From positions 1,488,001-1,552,000 of the forward strand of contig CM065320.1 of assembly GCA_033032175.1 (NCBI GenBank): a stretch of DNA of 64,000 bases. The letters run 5' to 3'. Positions 36,570-49,600 of the stretch are shown piece by piece; positions within the stretch are counted from its first letter, which is position 1; each line of letters begins with the position of its first letter. The DNA comes from Saturnia japonica. Taxonomy: Eukaryota; Arthropoda; Insecta; Lepidoptera; Saturniidae. The position numbers and the translations under genes are program-made. The notes beneath the pieces were generated by a model. That model made no database searches and was not told the origin of the DNA. It saw only the letters and a program-made list of their open reading frames with translations.

Positions 36570-36890
36570 TTTTCCCTAACAAGTACAAACTTTAAGGTTC
36601 TTGGGTTAAAGCATTGAAGCGTTACTGTGAACCAGTTCGTAGCTTCATCTTGAGACCCTGATCAAGTACTGCCAACCAAATACTCGCTGAGATGAACCTG
36701 ATGAGTAGGTACAAACTTTAATGTTCTTGCGTTAAGGCATTGAGGAGTTCCTGTGATCAGTTCGTGGTTCCATTATCAGACCCTGATCAGTTACTAACAA
36801 CCAACTACTCATCGAAACGATCCTAACAAGTACAAACTCAATGGTGTTACGTCAAGGCAGTGTGGAGTTCCTACCACCATCTTCCAATAA
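36570..36890. repeat. About 123-bp tandem repeat, nearly three units
   Basis: Units begin near the block agtacaaacttta at about 36580, 36705 and 36827. They share ttaaagcattga, gaccctgatcag and ccaactactc blocks with moderate divergence. Confidence 0.7.
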
Positions 36891-39505
36891 AGCCAATTAC
36901 TCAGAAAGTATTTTATCGGCGTAATTTCAATCCATACAGTATATATAGTTGAATAGTATTTATATTGCTCAAAATATTATTATTATATTATTACAATTTT
37001 AACAACAGTCAGAGGGAATTTCAATGCATTTATACATATATCATTTATAACAGCAACACTGTCGAGAAAATATGACGTCTTCACTTTTTTTGAAATAATT
37101 CTAATTGTATTAAATTACTTTATGTGATTAAGGAATCACAATACTTACATAATGTAATCTTATTATTTTTATATTTTTTTAACACTTATCTACATTTTTT
37201 TAGACTAACTTACTAAGTGTAATGACATGACTAATGACAATGACACAAAACGCCATTTTTAATTCTAGTTGCGCGACCAAAAATGCATCTATAGTGCGAT
37301 AAATATACTGACTGCGGTTTCGAACGAAGAATTTATATTTAATTGTTATGAAAATTACTTCTTTGAAACGCTGGACTAGGAATCTAAACATTTAGGTATA
37401 TAATAAAAAAATATTATAATTCCACTGTATACCCCATTTTTATTTTTTACAAGTCAGTGTTACTTGTACTGAAATAAAAAAGTACCAAAATTTATTTAAA
37501 AATTCTGTTTCTTTTATGTACCTAAGTTTTAATAAATGGGTTAAAGTTGAAAACAGACGTAATAACAGCAAATAATTCACCAGTCGGCGACACTGTATCT
37601 CTTTCTCTGTTATTATTATACCAGTTTTTTGACAAACGTCAATCAGCCTGATTGGTGGTACTATCACAAATCAAGCCATTGTCGTCAATAAATTAAAAAT
37701 ATAGCGATTGCATTTTCTCTAAGCCTGCTGAAATATCTGCCTGATATCATGACCGCTTTAAAATCGAGAGAAAACGACTACTTTTGCGATTTAAGTTGGG
37801 AGGATCATTTTATGCACAGATTATTATGATACCTGTTGATGTTGATGAGATTATTATTATGATACCTATCTTGATACTTTTAGGACTTAATCGTACCTAT
37901 GCCCAATCTTGGTCCACTATTTTAACCCTCACTTTTCACCTTAGCATACTACAAGCTCTCTATTTACCCAAAGTAAAGATGAAATACGTACTTAGACAAG
38001 TATTTCAATAGGGTCGTTTAATTGTTATCTTTTTCACGATGCTTACCGATTGGAAAATATAGCGAAGGTTATCAACTTTTGAGGCGAGAAAGTATTTGAA
38101 AATCCAGAAAAAAATACAGTTGCGGACGCTTGTCAGTTTATAAAAAAAGTATTTTCTTTATTTACATAAACATATTTTTTTATAACAAGTTTATATATAA
38201 TAGCTATAAACCATTGTCTCGATGAACCTTAATAAAATATGTGAATATGAGCTGATTCGATCAAGTCGTTCAAAAGTTACACGAGCACTGTAGTACTTGT
38301 ACCTAGACTGTTCATTGTTGCTAAAAAACAACACTTCATGCTACAATATTAAAAAAGAGGTAAAGTTTGTTAGATTGGACATTTATTAGAGGTAATATCT
38401 GAAAGATCCGATTCAAAAAATTATTTCACCGATAAAAAACTACGTGGATTTACGCTATGTTTTATTGGTGTTAAGTTTTGTATTGTAATTAATAATAATG
38501 AATATATTTATAATGTATATTGTATGTATTAATTAATATATGAACACCGGTGTGCCGGAGCATCACTAGTGATAATGAGCAAATGACGGTAGTTACTAGA
38601 AACTGCCGTCGCTAACAAACCCACTGTAACACTTCAGTCGGCTCTTAACCGTACCCTGCGCGACTAGGCTGAAACGACGACTAATTAAAAAAAGTAAGTC
38701 GCTTTCTAGATCCGCGTTAAAATATATATTTATTGTAATAATGTTATACCAAAAGCGATACGTTGTTTAAAAAGTGTTATTTTCGTAAAATTTCCTCATA
38801 TAATTAGCGGCTCTCCTCTTTTCCCGCGGCTTCGCTCGCGTCTTAAGTAGTTGTCTTATTTTTTTTACTTTTTAACTGAATGGCTAAATACCAATTATTT
38901 AGATCGATCTTCAAAAATGTTCAATTAAATTTCCAAAAATCTTTTCTTAGTGCTCACCTACAGTGAAAAAAAACCCTCATGCAAATTTTCACGATACTAG
39001 TCCCAGTAGTTTGAGCTGTACGTTAAAATGTCATTCAGTCAGTTATTCTTCTATACCTTTTATAAAGACTAGTTGTGCTCTACGGTTTCACCCGTGTTAT
39101 TTATGATTTCTCCATAGGAATCTTCAATCCCCTTTATCACATCTAGGGGTTGAATTTTCAAAAATCCGTTCTTATCGGATCGGAGGCCTACGTTATAATA
39201 ACTATTCGTGTGCAAAATTTCAGCCCAATCCGTTCAGTGATTTATGCTATGTGGTGATATAACAGTCGGTCAGTTACGGTTACCTTATATATATATATTT
39301 AGATAATGTTTTTCGATGTAGGTACAAATTGTGAAAATAATGATAAATAATGAGGAAAAATACAGCCCAAGAATAACGAAGACCACCATGAAAATATCAA
39401 GTATAACTCCTACAATTACAAGGAAATCTAACGGCTATTGATTCATTTTGAAACATGAAGCTCCGAAGGAAACAATCAAGGCGGCATCAGAAGGGTAAAA
39501 AAATA

Positions 39506-40026
39506 TCTATACAATTAATAAAATTGATGTGTCTGTTTGTAATGTCAAAGTAACAGCTTTTTGCTAAATGCATATGAAAGTATATACGATACCTATAACA
39601 AAACACCCATTTTTGTATTTTTTATCTGTCTGTCTGTTTGTTCCGGGTAATCTCCGAAACGGTGGAACCGATTTTGACGGGACTTTCACTGTTAGAAAGC
39701 TGAATTTATAGGGAGTAATTTAGGCTACTTTTATTTTATAAAAATAATTAGGGTTCCGCACAAATAAAAAAGAAACTGGTCATGGCGAGTCAATTCGGGT
39801 GCTTAAATGGCTTACGCTGAGTAAACCATAAGAGATATATCAAATTAATGTACTAAACAATTGTAGGCATTAAAAATATCTACAAAAAAGGCTGGGAGTA
39901 TATACGTCTATCTTCTAAGGAACACCCACAATAAGCATTTTTGTCTTTAAAATAGCCGTGAACGGGGGAGCAAGATTCGCGAGAGCATTCTGTAGTCCAC
40001 GTGAGCGAAGCCACGGGCACAGCTTG
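39506..40026 (+). mobile_element. Helitron-like family A, full-length copy
   Basis: Runs from A|TCTATACAATTAATAAAATTG (39506) to a hairpin zone CGTG-agcgaagc-CACG and CTTG (40023-40026, mutated CTAG). It is 521 bp, the longest copy in the window. Confidence 0.75.
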
Positions 40027-40608
40027 TTATAAATAATATTACACTACAAAATGAAACACACTATTGACAAATATATCAAAGTTTATTCAGCAAATGTATG
40101 TAATTTTTTACAAAGAGGTGAATTAACAGACAATCGTCTCATTTTGCAAGTAAAAAATAGAGAATATAGTATTATCGACGTTTTTTCTTATGGCTATTAA
40201 ATGTTAGTATAAATTACCTAACTATTTCTATATTATTAATTATGTAATTATTATTATGTAGCACTCGAAATTTCAGTCACAAGACAATGGTATAGTGATT
40301 TTCTAAACCTGCAAGAATTAAAAATAATCGCAATAATTAGTAGCTATTATTGAGTTCTTTCTCTGAGACGATAAGATAAGACAAAGTAACCTACGCACTG
40401 GGGCCTGCTGATAACAAGGCTGATGTATAAAGTTCTGTCAATACGACGATATGCTCTCTTACGTCCGCAAGTTACTAAAATAAATAACAATTCATTTTGT
40501 TGCAATAAATTTAATACTAGTGCAGTAACAATGATTGATACCCTGTGAAAAAATTATATAATGTAATAAAGTGTGAAAATAGATAATAATTTATACGAGT
40601 ACAATATG

Positions 40609-40644
40609 ATGTGCTTAAGAAAATGCAGGAAGAAAGAAAACTAG
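40609..40644 (+). promoter_or_regulatory. Upstream open reading frame abutting the transporter start codon
   Basis: An 11-codon frame begins ATGTGCTTAAG and its TAG (40642-40644) is immediately followed by the proposed ATG at 40645. A second upstream ATG lies at 40606. Such an arrangement could lower initiation at 40645 or favour re-initiation at the in-frame ATG at 40660. Confidence 0.35.
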
Positions 40645-43600
40645 ATGGAGATTGAACAAATGCAGGGTGCTTCGTGGCGGTGGCCTCTGCTGCTGTCTGT
40701 GGTTTTTTTAAACGTTCGTATGTCTTAAAATTTATATAAACGCGGAAAGCGTCTTATTCAACATCGTATTGCATTTATTTATGCTGCTTCTTTTGTAATT
40801 TTTCATTTTAGAAACCCTTATTGTATTGTAAGCTGTTGTTTTTCTGGTTAAGGTTACGTTAATGATTTGTACATTTGTTATGAAATGGTGGTCTTGGCTC
40901 ATGAAATCTTATCAAGCGACGGCGACGGTGACGTCACACGATGACTACGACACAAACATGTGAGGAGCGTTGCCGCGTTGTAGACTGATAGTAGTTGTAC
41001 AGGTGAACGACGAAAACAAAAACTATTGTTTGTTTTCGTTTATGATCACTACGAGTTTACTTTTCTAGGTCGCGTACATATGTGGTAAATTTACAATATT
41101 TAATAATAATGATATTGTCAGAATAAAAGTTTTGAGTCTTCTTGATACGTTTAAAAATTTAAATATTTGAAATTTCGCTGTCAACCCTAGATATAAAAAA
41201 GATATATTTCCCAGAAATTCCACAGGCTCACGGACAATGCAGTGGACATTATAATAACTATGTATCATATAAATATTCAATATTTATGTTCTGACCAGTT
41301 ATTTTTTAAATACATGTTTATTATTACATTTATTATTTATTAGATTATTTTTTAAATTAATTTCCGTTTACACCTAAGGCGAAATGAAAATAGTTTGTAC
41401 CTACATATTCTCAACTAAATAAAAACCTCCCCTCACCTCAATCTCACCTTACGGTAGTTGACAGGTCTAAGCTTTGAGAACTTTATTAATTTTAAATGTT
41501 GACTGTCTTTTACAAAAAGCTAATGTAATTTAATAATTTTATTTTTATAAACCATTAATATCTAGTGAATAATAATCTTTTATAATATGTCTTTTCAGTG
41601 TAATTTAATAAAAATCTTGATAGCGCAAACATCAAACAACGACATCTATTGTAGACAATTTAGATCGAACAGATATTTTAAATTATTTTAAATACTTAAA
41701 AATAACCTAACAATCTATGTAAAAAAATGAAAATAATAATAATAAAAGCCCTCAGGTATCACAATTTCGACTATCACCATATGTATATCGGTAACCATCT
41801 CATCTCGACGGTCACTATGTTGATGATACCATCTCGACAGTAACCTCCTCAACAGTCACCATCTTATCGGTTACCATCACATCTAGACGGACACCATTTT
41901 GACGGTCACGATTTCGACTGTGACCATATCGACAGTCAACACCTTGACTGTAGCAGTCTTGACTGTCACGGTCTTGACGATCACGTCTCGACTACCACGA
42001 TCTCGACTATCAACATCTTAACAGTCACCATCTCCTATTGGCGGCCAATATGTCGACGGTCGTTGTAAACATCCTCCAATTATTACATTTCATAGTTCCA
42101 TTTTAATGCAATTGCGTTATCGTGTCAGTGGAACTACGAAGTAGACAGCAACGCGCGTTTACAGGACGTCCGTAAACGCTCAAAAAAACGCGCGTCGTCA
42201 GCTCGTTCGAAAAACGACCTGTGCATAGGCTCTAATACCGGTCAAATATCATAAGGTGAGGGGAGGTTTTTATTTAGTTGCTATTTTTCATACACGCAAT
42301 TTAAAACGCGGGCGAAGTCGCGGGCGGTTGTTAAAATAAGTGGTTACAGAAAATATTATACTTAAGTGTGTCAATAAATATCAAACCAATTTCATGATAA
42401 TTTAAACTAAGCCGTACAGAGCCATCTATGAATATTCCTGGAAAATAAAAAAAACATACGTTTCAATTTATTGCGTAATTTTAGAAAATTATGTAAGTAA
42501 TAAAGATAAAATAATTTGGTATCTTTTCGCTTTGTTTCACTAAATATCTTAACTGTATAACAAAATTACATATACATACATTCTTTTTTATATGTACATA
42601 ACCTGAACGAAATTTATAGACCATACAAATGCCCATACGTGTAAAAACGCATCATGTACCTTCGGTTCGGACTATAAACGACAATCATATTATACAAAAT
42701 TTAATTAAATTCGTTCAGGTAGTTTTTGCGTGATTGGCGTTCAAACATAAGAACAAACAGACAGACAAACAAAAATTTCAAAAACGATCGAAAAGTGTTC
42801 CCTCCTCGTATTATTTTTTCTCACATATCTTCAATGTACAGATTTCGACTCTACTCTATTACTATAAGTATAGATTAGCTATGACGTCCATGGTATTAGC
42901 TAATAAACTTGATGTGGTTTTAAATTCATTAACCACGTACCTACCTGTATGTACTATATATTGTAAGGTTACTCAAAAACATTTCTTTGAAAAAGCGTGA
43001 CTACCTTCCGTTTTGCAGAATGAATGTGGGTGGTATACAAATGTTAGCAAGTAACACATAAGCGTCCAGAGATTGTGATTTATAATAATTACTCGCAGTG
43101 TTATCCTAGTTATTTACCATTATACATATAATTAATAATATTACTACATAATCTGACTTAAGATTAATTTGGTATAAAGCGGGTAGGACAATGATTAATT
43201 TTATATAAAGCGGGTAGGACTGCGATTATTTTGATATAAAAGCGGATAGGTCAAGCCTTGAAGGAAGTCCGGTCATCATGCAGCTAGGTCAACCAGACGA
43301 CTCTAGCCCTCCTTCGGTCCAAGTGGTTGACTATGCCAAGCTAAAACATTATCTTGCGGACAGGCCGTCCTCGTCCAGCTTAGATAGGATCCCGGACGTA
43401 TTGGGGTCCGTTGCGGATGTAGATCTCGCGATCGATTCCCTGGTCGACCACCTGCAGGTCGGCATCGGAGAGGCCTCGAGAGAGGTCGAAGAGGCGAGCG
43501 ATCGCCGCTTCGTACTCCCTGCCGACGTGCGGGCGTTGTTGACGGAAAAGAACGCGACGACTCGTGCGCACGACCACTATCCGACCGAGGAAAACCGCGC

Positions 43601-46600
43601 ACGCTTACGCGCGCTTCAGAGAGCGGTTAGAGCCCGCATATTAGAACTCAGGAGTCACAGATGGGACGCCCTCGTCGAAGGGCTAAGGCTGTCGCATCTG
43701 GCTTACTGGAAATTAGCTCACAGCCTCAAAATAGAGGCTTCTTATCTTATGCCCCCCCTCGAGAGGGGTCCCGGTATACCGCTCGCCTTCGATAGCAGCG
43801 ACAAGGCGGAGTGCCTCGCCACTTGTTTGGAGAGCCAGTGCTCTCCGAACAGTGTCGATGCAAATACCGACCGGGTCGAGGGTATCGATGGATGCGTGCG
43901 GGAGCTGGATAAGCTCCCCGCGACAGACTCCCTGTCCCCAGTCACGTCTGAGGAGGTTCTTTCCATTATAAAAAGCCTTAAGCTTAGAAAAGCACCAGGT
44001 CCCGACGGGATCAGGAATGAAGTACTTAGACTTCTTCCCGATCGCCTCATAGCTCTTTTGGTCTGCATCTTCAATGTAGCCATAGCCCACTGCCATTTTC
44101 CAGCCGCCTGGAAAAAGGCCATAGTCATAGGTATCCGTAAGCCCGGCAAGAGCGCGTCGCTTCCCGACAGCTATCGCCCGATCAGTCTCCTAAATACTTT
44201 AGGGAAAATGTACGAGCGGATCCTTCTGAACCGTCTCAAGTCAGTAATAGAGGAGAAAGACCTCTATCCGCCTGAGCAATTCGGTTTCCGTGCTAGATAT
44301 TCTTGCACTCATCAAGTGCACCGCCTCACGGAGCACGTTGCATTTAATTTTGCTGAATTATATAAACCCCGCCGTACACTTGCGGTCTTTTTCGACGTTG
44401 CCAAGGCCTTCGATAAGGTCTGGCACGAGGGATTGATCTACAAGTTGTATCACTTTGAAGTCCCCGATAGGCTAATTAAAATAATTCGCGACTTTCTATC
44501 AGATCGCAACTTTCGCTATATATAGAGTGGAAGGTGAATTGTCCACGCCCCGTCCAATACGCTCAGGCGTTCCCCAAGGTTCGATCCTGGCTCCTAGCCT
44601 ATTTAACCTGTACGTCAGTGACCTACCTCGACTCCCGGAGGTCGAGGTAGGGCTATACGCTGACGATACAGTCTTATATGCCTCAGATAGGAATAGATCC
44701 CACCTCAGACACAAAGTCCAACGCTCCGTGACCACTCTCGGGAAGTGGTTTAACGAGTGGCGTATAGCCGTTAATCCCTCGAAGAGCGCCGCGATGCTCT
44801 TCGATGCGGATTCGTCACAGATACCGTGGAAGCTTAAACCTGTTAAGCTCTACGATAATCCGATTCCGTATGTAAGAGAGACCAAATATCTAGGGGTAAC
44901 CCTAGATAGTAGGCTCTCTTTTAGACCCCACATCCGTAAGGTTAGGAACAGGGCCGCGTGGGTCCTGGGCCGGTTGCATCCTCTGTTGTGTTCGGTGAGT
45001 AAAATGTCCACGCGACATAAGCTCACGCTCTACAAGACGTGTATTCGACCAATTTTGACATACAGTTGCGCCGTGTTCGCACATATGTCCGAGTCGAGTT
45101 TCAAACGGTTACAATCGATACAGAATAGGTTCCTCTATCGTCTCACCGGGGCCCCGTGGTATGTTCGAAGCGTAGATCTCCATAGAGATATGGAGCTTCC
45201 TTCGATACATGCCTACGTTAAACAGCTCTCCCGTTCGTATTTCGACACCGCGTCGAACCACGCGAATCCGTTAATAAAAACAGCCGCCACTTATGTTCCG
45301 GCACCCACTGACATCCGGTGGAAACGCCGGCCGCGCAATATTTTTATTGATCCCGACGATCACATCGAAAATTCGAATAAATATTACACATCCGTCTCTC
45401 CAAACAGAGCGTGCCAGCGCCCACGCCCGCGTAACCACCGTTCTCTCCGCAGAGGGCGGGCGGTCAATTTCGCTCCAGCACACCCGTCACGTCCACCCTC
45501 TCTAGCGGTAACCCAAGCCTAGGTCCGTTCCTCGGTGTGAAACCCTTGGGTCAGGCAACCGCCCGCGCGATACAAGTGACACTGTACGTGCATCACTTAG
45601 CTACCTACATACAACACTACACACGTATGAACATACACACGTGCACACCACACAGGTACATAGGTTCTGTGAGGGACCTTTTTTTTTCTTTTTTTACGCT
45701 AGTTAGTTAGCGCTAGTTAGTGTAGAAACATTCCGATTACTGAATACACATACGCACGGTTCCTTCCTTCCTCCCAGGAGGAAGGGAACGTGCCTATGTG
45801 TATATTTAGTTAGCTCGAATCGTAGGTGTAGGGATTCGAATAGATCGCGACCTATTTGCGAACGCGACGACCGCCCGAGCCGAGGTCCGGCCACTTTGGC
45901 ACCCTCGTGCGAGTCGTCCACAAAACTTTCGCGGCTGAGTGCCCTCTGCGCTCGCCCCCAAGTCCGGTGAAGCTGTAAAAGCCGCAGCGGCTTTAGGGCC
46001 CCTAAGGCTAACAGTGTAGTCAGTTCTAAAAAAAAAAAAAAAAAAAAACCTTGAAGGATGCATTCGTGAAAGTAACCTCGATACTCTGTCTGAATAAACC
46101 ACGAATATTAAACTTTTGGACTATTATTCCACAAGACCCACAAGTTTTAACAATATATTACACTACATCTATGGTACTATTACGTAGTGTTAGAAAACTG
46201 GAAAATTTACTGTAACCGTGTCTACTGTAAATTTAAGGTAACTTATACTTTTATGTACATAATATTCGGATATTCTCTTCGTTTAATTCGATATCAGTAT
46301 TAATATATTTTTTTACATATTTCATTGTTTATATATAAATAGAATCATTTCTATCACGTGCGCTCGTTTATCATGATAATAAAATCAATGCTGAGTTGTT
46401 GATCAACTTGATGGATTATTCAATAACCAACTATGTATTATAATTAAATGAACAAATATAATAATAATTATAAATAACTAAATAAACAAAAAATTAAAGT
46501 AATAAATGTGAAGAATTTTTTTTATGGAGTTGGAATCGAGCGCATCGAGTTTAATTGAGCCCGAATTGCGTGAATACTTTTATATTATATATACAATATG

Positions 46601-49600
46601 GAATTACATTTATCAGGGCTGAACTAAATGAATTCGTCACGTCTTGACACATTAATTAATTAAATTAATTGGATTCGACGATGTAACACTGATCAACGCT
46701 AAGCTTAGCTTAGACGGTCTTCTGAAATCGAATTGAAAAGCGAATAATAAAATTACTTAAAATAAAGAAATGGATATTTACAACACATAGATGCTGCTAG
46801 TTGCGCCCGCGGCTCCGCTCGCGTGGATTATAAAAATAACACTGCAACTTTGGTTTTTATTTCATTTGGTCACTATGTTGATGATACCATCTCGACAGTA
46901 ACCTCCTCAACAGTCACCATCTTATCGGTTACCATCACATCTAGACGGACACCATTTTGACGGTCACGATTTCGACTGTGACCATATCGACAGTCAACAC
47001 CTTGACTGTAGCAGTCTTGACTGTCACGGTCTTGACGATCACGTCTCGACTACCACGATCTCGACTATCAACATCTTAACAGTCACCATCTCCTATTGGC
47101 GGCCAATATGTCGACGGTCGTTGTAAACATCCTCCAATTATTACATTTCATAGTTCCATTTTAATGCAATTGCGTTATCGTGTCAGTGGAACTACGAAGT
47201 AGACAGCAACGCGCGTTTACAGGACGTCCGTAAACGCTCAAAAAAACGCGCGTCGTCAGCTCGTTCGAAAAACGACCTGTGCATAGGCTCTAATACCGGT
47301 CAAATATCATAAGGTGAGGGGAGGTTTTTATTTAGTTGCTATTTTTCATACACGCAATTTAAAACGCGGGCGAAGTCGCGGGCGGTTGTTAAAATAAGTG
47401 GTTACAGAAAATATTATACTTAAGTGTGTCAATAAATATCAAACCAATTTCATGATAATTTAAACTAAGCCGTACAGAGCCATCTATGAATATTCCTGGA
47501 AAATAAAAAAAACATACGTTTCAATTTATTGCGTAATTTTAGAAAATTATGTAAGTAATAAAGATAAAATAATTTGGTATCTTTTCGCTTTGTTTCACTA
47601 AATATCTTAACTGTATAACAAAATTACATATACATACATTCTTTTTTATATGTACATAACCTGAACGAAATTTATAGACCATACAAATGCCCATACGTGT
47701 AAAAACGCATCATGTACCTTCGGTTCGGACTATAAACGACAATCATATTATACAAAATTTAATTAAATTCGTTCAGGTAGTTTTTGCGTGATTGGCGTTC
47801 AAACATAAGAACAAACAGACAGACAAACAAAAATTTCAAAAACGATCGAAAAGTGTTCCCTCCTCGTATTATTTTTTCTCACATATCTTCAATGTACAGA
47901 TTTCGACTCTACTCTATTACTATAAGTATAGATTAGCTATGACGTCCATGGTATTAGCTAATAAACTTGATGTGGTTTTAAATTCATTAACCACGTACCT
48001 ACCTGTATGTACTATATATTGTAAGGTTACTCAAAAACATTTCTTTGAAAAAGCGTGACTACCTTCCGTTTTGCAGAATGAATGTGGGTGGTATACAAAT
48101 GTTAGCAAGTAACACATAAGCGTCCAGAGATTGTGATTTATAATAATTACTCGCAGTGTTATCCTAGTTATTTACCATTATACATATAATTAATAATATT
48201 ACTACATAATCTGACTTAAGATTAATTTGGTATAAAGCGGGTAGGACAATGATTAATTTTATATAAAGCGGGTAGGACTGCGATTATTTTGATATAAAAG
48301 CGGATAGGTCAAGCCTTGAAGGAAGTCCGGTCATCATGCAGCTAGGTCAACCAGACGACTCTAGCCCTCCTTCGGTCCAAGTGGTTGACTATGCCAAGCT
48401 AAAACATTATCTTGCGGACAGGCCGTCCTCGTCCAGCTTAGATAGGATCCCGGACGTATTGGGGTCCGTTGCGGATGTAGATCTCGCGATCGATTCCCTG
48501 GTCGACCACCTGCAGGTCGGCATCGGAGAGGCCTCGAGAGAGGTCGAAGAGGCGAGCGATCGCCGCTTCGTACTCCCTGCCGACGTGCGGGCGTTGTTGA
48601 CGGAAAAGAACGCGACGACTCGTGCGCACGACCACTATCCGACCGAGGAAAACCGCGCACGCTTACGCGCGCTTCAGAGAGCGGTTAGAGCCCGCATATT
48701 AGAACTCAGGAGTCACAGATGGGACGCCCTCGTCGAAGGGCTAAGGCTGTCGCATCTGGCTTACTGGAAATTAGCTCACAGCCTCAAAATAGAGGCTTCT
48801 TATCTTATGCCCCCCCTCGAGAGGGGTCCCGGTATACCGCTCGCCTTCGATAGCAGCGACAAGGCGGAGTGCCTCGCCACTTGTTTGGAGAGCCAGTGCT
48901 CTCCGAACAGTGTCGATGCAAATACCGACCGGGTCGAGGGTATCGATGGATGCGTGCGGGAGCTGGATAAGCTCCCCGCGACAGACTCCCTGTCCCCAGT
49001 CACGTCTGAGGAGGTTCTTTCCATTATAAAAAGCCTTAAGCTTAGAAAAGCACCAGGTCCCGACGGGATCAGGAATGAAGTACTTAGACTTCTTCCCGAT
49101 CGCCTCATAGCTCTTTTGGTCTGCATCTTCAATGTAGCCATAGCCCACTGCCATTTTCCAGCCGCCTGGAAAAAGGCCATAGTCATAGGTATCCGTAAGC
49201 CCGGCAAGAGCGCGTCGCTTCCCGACAGCTATCGCCCGATCAGTCTCCTAAATACTTTAGGGAAAATGTACGAGCGGATCCTTCTGAACCGTCTCAAGTC
49301 AGTAATAGAGGAGAAAGACCTCTATCCGCCTGAGCAATTCGGTTTCCGTGCTAGATATTCTTGCACTCATCAAGTGCACCGCCTCACGGAGCACGTTGCA
49401 TTTAATTTTGCTGAATTATATAAACCCCGCCGTACACTTGCGGTCTTTTTCGACGTTGCCAAGGCCTTCGATAAGGTCTGGCACGAGGGATTGATCTACA
49501 AGTTGTATCACTTTGAAGTCCCCGATAGGCTAATTAAAATAATTCGCGACTTTCTATCAGATCGCAACTTTCGCTATATATAGAGTGGAAGGTGAATTGT

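Larger units (their letters stand above)
35741..40605. other. Intergenic repeats before the transporter gene
   Basis: Holds the 123-bp tandem array (36570-36890), a repeat running from CTAG near 39069 to about 39310, and a full Helitron-like copy (39506-40026). No coding exon was recognised. Confidence 0.5.
41810..46867. repeat. 5,058-bp tandem duplication, copy 1
   Basis: Every feature in this unit recurs at exactly +5,058 bases, including the 21-base A run at 46028-46048. I saw no difference in the stretches compared. The junction shows only one base (G) of overlap: the left breakpoint is in the minisatellite and the right one in a Helitron-like copy. Confidence 0.92.

Noticed and set aside
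40929..40936. CRE palindrome TGACGTCA in transporter intron 1
   Set aside because: A single 8-bp match in 64 kb is weak evidence. Mentioned but not called as a site.
42734..43000. 88-codon frame repeated at 47792-48058
   Set aside because: Low-complexity start, no domain, and its duplication is explained by the 5-kb repeat. No codon bias.
43303..44149. Minus-strand frames opposite the LINE reverse transcriptase (also at 48361-49207)
   Set aside because: Shadows of the plus-strand coding bias. The plus strand has all reverse transcriptase motifs.
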